The notes beneath the pieces were generated by a model. It was not told where the DNA came from. It made no database searches and worked only from the letters and a program-made list of their open reading frames with translations. The translations under genes and the position numbers were made by a program. A DNA stretch of 64,000 nt, taken from NCBI RefSeq assembly GCF_016803395.1, contig NZ_JAEVHL010000006.1, positions 25,108 through 89,107 on the forward strand, written 5' to 3'. Source of the stretch: Micromonospora tarensis. GTDB taxonomy: Bacteria > Actinomycetota > Actinomycetes > Mycobacteriales > Micromonosporaceae. Numbering within the stretch: the stretch's first letter is position 1; every line of letters starts with the position of its first letter. Shown here piece after piece: positions 59,817 to 64,000 of this stretch.

Positions 59817-61194
59817 TCAGCGGGACACCGTGGAGAACACCGTGCGCAACTTGCCACCCGGGGTGCGCTGCGGGGCCTCCTCGTCGTGCTCGACCCGCAC
59901 GTCGGTCAGGCCGTGGCTGTCGAGCAGGCCGCGCAGCGCCCGCTGGACCTGCGCCCAGACCTGGCCGGCGTCGGCGCGGTCCTCGATGACCAGCCGCACC
60001 GCGAGACGGTGCGGGTCGGTCTGCACGATCTGGAACATCCGGACCCCGGCGGTGCTGTCGACGAGGGTGCCGAGCGCGAGCGGCGGCAGCTCGACCGTCC
60101 GGCCGTCCGGGGCCGGGAAGGCGATCACCTCGGAGGTGCGACCCTGCACCCGGACCGCCGGCAGCGGATTGCCGCACGGGCACGGGTCCGGCCGCATCGT
60201 GAGGCTGTCGCCGAGGTCGTAGCGGATGATCGGCTGCACCCGGTTGGCCAGGTTGGTGAGCAGCACCGTGTGCGACGGCTGGCGGGCGGCACCGGGCGGA
60301 ACTGCTCGTCGACCGGCTCCAGGATCGCCCAGTCGGCGTTGACGTGCAGCCAGTCGTGCTCGCAACCGTGTGCCAGCCCCATGAACTCGGAGCAGGCGTA
60401 CTGGTCACGGACCTTGGCCTGGAAGGTCTCCCGGATGCGGACGCGTTCCTCCGGCGGCAGGCTCTCCGCCGAGGTGATCACCAGGACCGGGCGGATGCCG
60501 AGGCGGCCGGCGCGCTGCTCGCGGGCCAGCAACGAGACGGCGCTGGCGTACCCGTTGAGGATGGTCGGGCCGAAGGCGCCGACGCCACGCACCAGCTCGT
60601 CCAGCGGGGAGTGCACCGAGAAGATCCGAATGCTGCGCCTGCGGATCGGGCGTTCCCGGATGAGGCGCTGGGCGGTGGAGTAGCCGGCGAAGTGGCCGCC
60701 GACCGCCCAGATCGCGGCCACCTTGTTGCCCCGGCGCAGCATCGACAGGTAGTCACGCCCACCGAGCCACGAGCCGCTGGCCCGGGCCACCGTGATCCCC
60801 GACAACACGGCGTACGTCCGGTCGTCCTGCACGAAGACGCCACGGAGGCCGCTGGTGCCCGACGTGGTGACCACCTGGTAGCGGTCCCGGTAGAGCGTGC
60901 CGATCCGGTCGGTGTCGGCGACGAACGCGCGCACCTCGTCCAGCGACACGGCGCGGTCGGTGACCCAGTCGTCGTACCGGCTCATCAGCTCGGCCTTGGT
61001 GGTCACCGGCAGCGACCTCACGTCGTCGACCCGGTCGGGCAGGTCGCGGTACAGCTCCCGGTAGTACGGCGAGTCGGCCCGGCCCGGGCCAGCAGGTCGG
61101 CGAGGCGGGTGCGCTGCCGTTCGGCGACGAGCTCCGGTCCGCCGCGGCGGACCCGGCGGAGATCCCAGACGACGGACATCAGGCCCTCGGCCAT
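59817..61194 (-). CDS. CapK/coenzyme-F390-synthetase-like adenylate-forming enzyme, split by two 1-base losses
   Basis: 459 residues from ATG 61194 (MAEGLMSVVWDLRRVRRGGP), GAGGAG upstream, after restoring one base near 61082 and one near 60295; the total is then an exact number of codons. Phenylacetate-CoA-ligase superfamily: PYYRELYRDLP, TTKAELMSRYDDWVTD, TTSGTSGLRGVF (the ATP-binding loop), DQYACSEFMGLAHGCEHDWL, and IIRYDLGDSLTMRPDPCPCG with the conserved Asp. Relatives activate aryl or acyl acids as adenylates, or act on F420-like cofactors. The gene is divergent from a thioesterase and close to a modular PKS, so loading an acid onto the PKS is possible (inference). The substrate is not deducible. 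Confidence 0.8.
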
Positions 61195-61246
61195 GATCGC
61201 TCCTCACTTCGGTTCATGCACGGTCGCGGATGCTACGCTCCGGCGG

Positions 61247-62043
61247 GTGACCCCGATGCGGCCAAGCCGATGGTTCCTGCGGCTGAACCCCCAGCCGGAC
61301 CCGCTGTTCCGGCTGGTCATGTTCCCCAACGCCGGCGCCGGGGCGGGGGTGTTCCGGTCCTGGTCGACGGTGTTCGATCCGCGGGCCGAGGTGTGTGTGG
61401 TGCGACCGCCCGGCCGCGACAACCGCAGCGACGAGCCGCTCTGCGCCGACCTGGAGGAGTTCGCGGCGGCGCGGTGCAGGCGCTGACGCCGCTCGGGCCG
61501 GCGCCGCTGGCCCTGTTCGGGCACAGCATGGGCGGTCTGGCCGCGTACCTGGCCGCCGTCGAGTGGCGGCGGCGGACCGGCGCCCCTCCCGTCTGGCTCG
61601 GTGTCGCGGCCCGGCGGGCGCCGCAGTTCCGGCGTCGTCCGGACGCGTTGCTGGCGCTGCCCGACTTCGAACTCGCGATGGTCCTCAACGGCCGGTACGG
61701 CGGCATTCCCGCCGAGGTGGCCGCCGACGCGGACCTGCTGGCGCACTACGCGCGGATCCTGCGCGCGGACATCGCGGCGATGGACGGCTACCCGCACCGG
61801 CCCGGCGACCCGCTGGACTGCCCGGTCGAGGTGTTCGGTGGACGGCGCGACCCGGACGCGACCGAGCCGGAGCTGACCGGGTGGCAGGAGGTGACCAGCC
61901 GTCCGCTGCGGCGGCACATGTTCGACGGCGGTCACTTCTTCCTGCACGATCACCGCGAGGCCGTCGCGACCGCCGCCACCCGGGGCATCCTGGCCGCGTT
62001 GGGCACGGACCTCACCGGCCCAGCTCCCGCGCGATGGTCGTGA
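61247..62043 (+). CDS. type II thioesterase, split by a 1-base loss
   Basis: 265 residues from GTG 61247 (VTPMRPSRWFLRLNPQPDPL) when one base near 61470 is restored in a GCGGCGGC|GCGG run; ATG 61256 is an alternative start. Alpha/beta hydrolase of the RifR type: FRLVMFPNAGAGAGVFRSW oxyanion region, nucleophile Ser in LALFGHSMGGLAAYLA, and His in FDGGHFFLHDHREA. Such enzymes clear mis-primed or stalled carrier domains of PKS and NRPS lines. The last 32 bases overlap the convergent PKS gene. Confidence 0.85.
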
Positions 62044-64000
62044 CGACCTGCTCCTCGGCCTGGTCGCCGTGCAGGAAGAAGTGGTCGCCGGGCACCACCT
62101 GGAGGGTGAACGGGCCGGTGGTCAGCCTGCCCCAGGCCCGCATCTCCTCCTCGCTGACGAAGGTGTCCCGGTCACCGTGGAAGGCGGTCACCGGGATGGT
62201 CAGCGGCGGCTCGTCCGGGTCGTGCCGGTAGGTGTGCACGAGCCGGAAGTCGGCCAGCCCCACCGGTTTCACGGCGGCGCGCACCTCGGCGTCGACGTCG
62301 ATGCCGAACTCCTCGCGGATGAACGTCTCGTAACGCCTGTGGTCCCGCGCGGACGCGCCGGCCAACTCCTCCACCGCCGGCACGTCGTCGAAGCCGAACA
62401 CCTTGAAGGTCTCCATCACCCGGCGGTACACCGGGTTCGGCTGGTCGCTGGGCGCGGTGTACGCGCCGACGAACAGGTGGCTGACCCGGCCGGTCCCGCT
62501 CAGGCGACGGGCGACCCGATACGCGACGAGCGCGCCGACGCTGTGCCCGTACAGGGCGACGGGCCGGTCCAGCCGGGTGGTGAGCACCCGTTCGAGGGCG
62601 TCGACCGCCTCGGTGAGGTCGGCGATCGGACGTTCCCGGATTCGCTGCTCCTTGCCGGGGAACTGGATCGGGCAGACGTCCACGTGCTCGGGCAGCCGTT
62701 TCGCCCACCGGGCGTAGAGCGACGCGCCCTTGACGCCGTACGGCACGCAGAACAGCCGGACGTCCGCGTCGGCCCGGTCGCTGCCGTGCGTGAGCCACGA
62801 CTCGGGGCGCAGGTCGTAGTCCCGGCCGTACGCGTCGCCGGGGTCGCCGTCGTCGCCGGAGCCGGTCAGCAGGGCGGCCAGGTCCCGGATCGACGGGCCC
62901 TGGAGCAGGTACTCGACCGGAACGTCGTGCCCCAGGTCGGCCGTGACGCGGCGGCGTAGTTCGAGCACGGCGAGGGAGTCCATGCCGTACTCGGCCAGCG
63001 GCCGGTCCACCTCGGGCGTCTCCCCGGCGAGCAAACCGCGCACCGTGTCGGTCAGGTAGCCCACGACGTCCGCGCCGGCGGCGGCGTGCGGGTGGGTGGC
63101 CGCCTGCCGCGCCAGCTCCACCCGCCGCCGGTTGTCGATGCGGGTGATCTCCACATCGGTGGCGCGGGCGACCAACTCGCCGGAGTCGGCGAAGACCAGG
63201 ATGTCGCCGCGCAGCCCCTGCCGAACGACGGCGTGAGCCCACAGCGGCCCGGCGACCGGCCGGTCCACCACGAGCAGTTCGGCGACGCGGCGGGTGATGA
63301 ACGCGTCGCCGCTCAGCTGCTCGCGGCCGGCGACGGCGAAGAGCTGCACGGCCGCGTCCAGCACTCCGGGGTGCACGGCCAGCCCGCAGGTGTTCTCGTC
63401 CGCTCCCGTGGGCCGGAACCGGGCCAGCGCCTCGCCGTCGCCCGCGCTGACCCGGTCGACCCAGGTCACCGCCGGTCCCATGGTGAAGCCGCGCTCGCGC
63501 AGGTCGGCGTGGAAGTCGTCGGCGGAGATCGGGCGGGGGCACCGGCCTGCCAGAGCGGCACGGTCCGCCGCCGTGGTGAGCATGCGGGTGGTGGTCGGCT
63601 CCGGGAAGAGCGTCGCCCGCAGGTGCGCGCTCCACTCGCCGTCGCCGGTCGGCCGGCTGTGCACGGCGCAGGCCCGTTCCGCGCCGTCGGCGGCGGGCTC
63701 CACAGTCACCTGCACGGTTCGCTCGGACTCGTCGGAGAAGTGCAACGCCTCGACGAACTCCAGGCCGCGCAGCAGATAGCTGCGGGAGCCGGCGAGGTCG
63801 CGCACGGCGGCGGCGACCATCGCGTGGTAGTAGCCGATGTGCAGGACACCGTTGTTGTCGCGCAGCTCCGGCAGCGTGCCGGGGCCGACCCGCGCCTCGT
63901 ACTGCGCGGTGGGCAGCGGCGACGAGACCCGGCGGCCGGGCAACGGCACGGCCGAGGCCGGCACGGAGGGCGCGGGCGGCGCGGAGGGCGCGGGCGGCGC
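62012..64000 (-). CDS. C-terminal part of a type I PKS, DH-ACP-TE (partial, runs off right edge)
   Basis: At least 662 residues; the frame is still open at base 64000, in an Ala/Pro/Ser linker. After the linker comes a dehydratase-like double hot-dog (about LPGRRVSSPLPTAQYEARVG to EITRIDNRRR). Its second half keeps the Asp motif (HPGVLDAAVQLF), but the first half reads DNNGVLHIGYYHAM where typical DH domains have HxxxGxxxxP. The ACP has EYGMDSLAVLELRRRV with the phosphopantetheine Ser. The TE has ALYGHSVGALVAYRVA and a His in VPGDHFFLHGDQ. The domain order marks the last module of a PKS line with in-cis release. It ends tail-to-tail with the type II thioesterase. Whether it belongs to the NRPS product or a separate product is unknown. 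Confidence 0.88.
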   Translation of the reverse strand, partial: APPAPSAPPAPSVPASAVPLPGRRVSSPLPTAQYEARVGPGTLPELRDNNGVLHIGYYHAMVAAAVRDLAGSRSYLLRGLEFVEALHFSDESERTVQVTVEPAADGAERACAVHSRPTGDGEWSAHLRATLFPEPTTTRMLTTAADRAALAGRCPRPISADDFHADLRERGFTMGPAVTWVDRVSAGDGEALARFRPTGADENTCGLAVHPGVLDAAVQLFAVAGREQLSGDAFITRRVAELLVVDRPVAGPLWAHAVVRQGLRGDILVFADSGELVARATDVEITRIDNRRRVELARQAATHPHAAAGADVVGYLTDTVRGLLAGETPEVDRPLAEYGMDSLAVLELRRRVTADLGHDVPVEYLLQGPSIRDLAALLTGSGDDGDPGDAYGRDYDLRPESWLTHGSDRADADVRLFCVPYGVKGASLYARWAKRLPEHVDVCPIQFPGKEQRIRERPIADLTEAVDALERVLTTRLDRPVALYGHSVGALVAYRVARRLSGTGRVSHLFVGAYTAPSDQPNPVYRRVMETFKVFGFDDVPAVEELAGASARDHRRYETFIREEFGIDVDAEVRAAVKPVGLADFRLVHTYRHDPDEPPLTIPVTAFHGDRDTFVSEEEMRAWGRLTTGPFTLQVVPGDHFFLHGDQAEEQVVTTIARELGR

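Overview
The window is high-GC DNA with GTG/TTG starts, purine-rich Shine-Dalgarno sites and very large modular NRPS genes. This points to a filamentous actinomycete. Micromonospora- or Streptomyces-like is an inference; the genus cannot be fixed from the sequence. Nearly all of it is specialised metabolism. I saw no rRNA, tRNA, CRISPR array or transposase.

Layout. (1) 0-4.3 kb: the N-terminus of an NRPS running off the left edge, a small SRPBCC-like protein, a cytochrome P450, and two tandem SyrP/TauD-type Fe(II)/2-oxoglutarate oxygenases. (2) 4.45-36.2 kb, minus strand: two giant NRPS genes. The upstream protein is C-A-T-E / C-A-T / C-A-T-E / C-T-E and its last module has no adenylation domain. 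The downstream protein is C-A-T-E / C-A-T-E / C-A-T / C-A-T-TE. Together they handle eight residues, five of them epimerised, and end in a thioesterase. (3) 36.3-40.9 kb: papC, papA, papB homologues (4-aminophenylalanine route from chorismate) and a second P450. (4) 41.2-44.5 kb: a MacB-type ABC exporter. (5) 44.8-50.3 kb: a leuA-leuC-leuD-aminotransferase-leuB operon, read here as a 2-oxo-acid chain-extension set. (6) 50.5-53.9 kb: an ArsR-like regulator and a DrrAB-type ABC transporter. (7) 54.3-57.0 kb: a compact lasso-peptide cluster (precursor, cyclase, RRE, protease) whose 50-residue precursor has a poly-asparagine leader. (8) 57-58.4 kb: a class II DAHP synthase. (9) 58.9-59.8 kb: two tandem paralogous secreted small proteins. 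(10) 59.8-64 kb: a CapK/CoF-synthetase-like adenylating enzyme, a type II thioesterase, and the DH-ACP-TE end of a modular PKS running off the right edge.

Working model. DAHP synthase feeds chorismate; PapA/B/C and the aminotransferase give 4-aminophenylalanine; the LeuA/CD/B set may lengthen a 2-oxo acid by one carbon (possibly 4-aminophenylpyruvate). The NRPSs use the product together with Asp/Asn-, Gln- and Val-like residues, the oxygenases and P450s hydroxylate residues, and the ABC systems export. The lasso peptide is a second, separate product.

Caution on sequence quality. At twelve places a complete conserved protein is split by the apparent loss of exactly one base, usually in a short G/C run. 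No gain is seen. This looks like residual indel error in a long-read assembly rather than real decay. I therefore report these genes as continuous CDS spans and give the position of each break.
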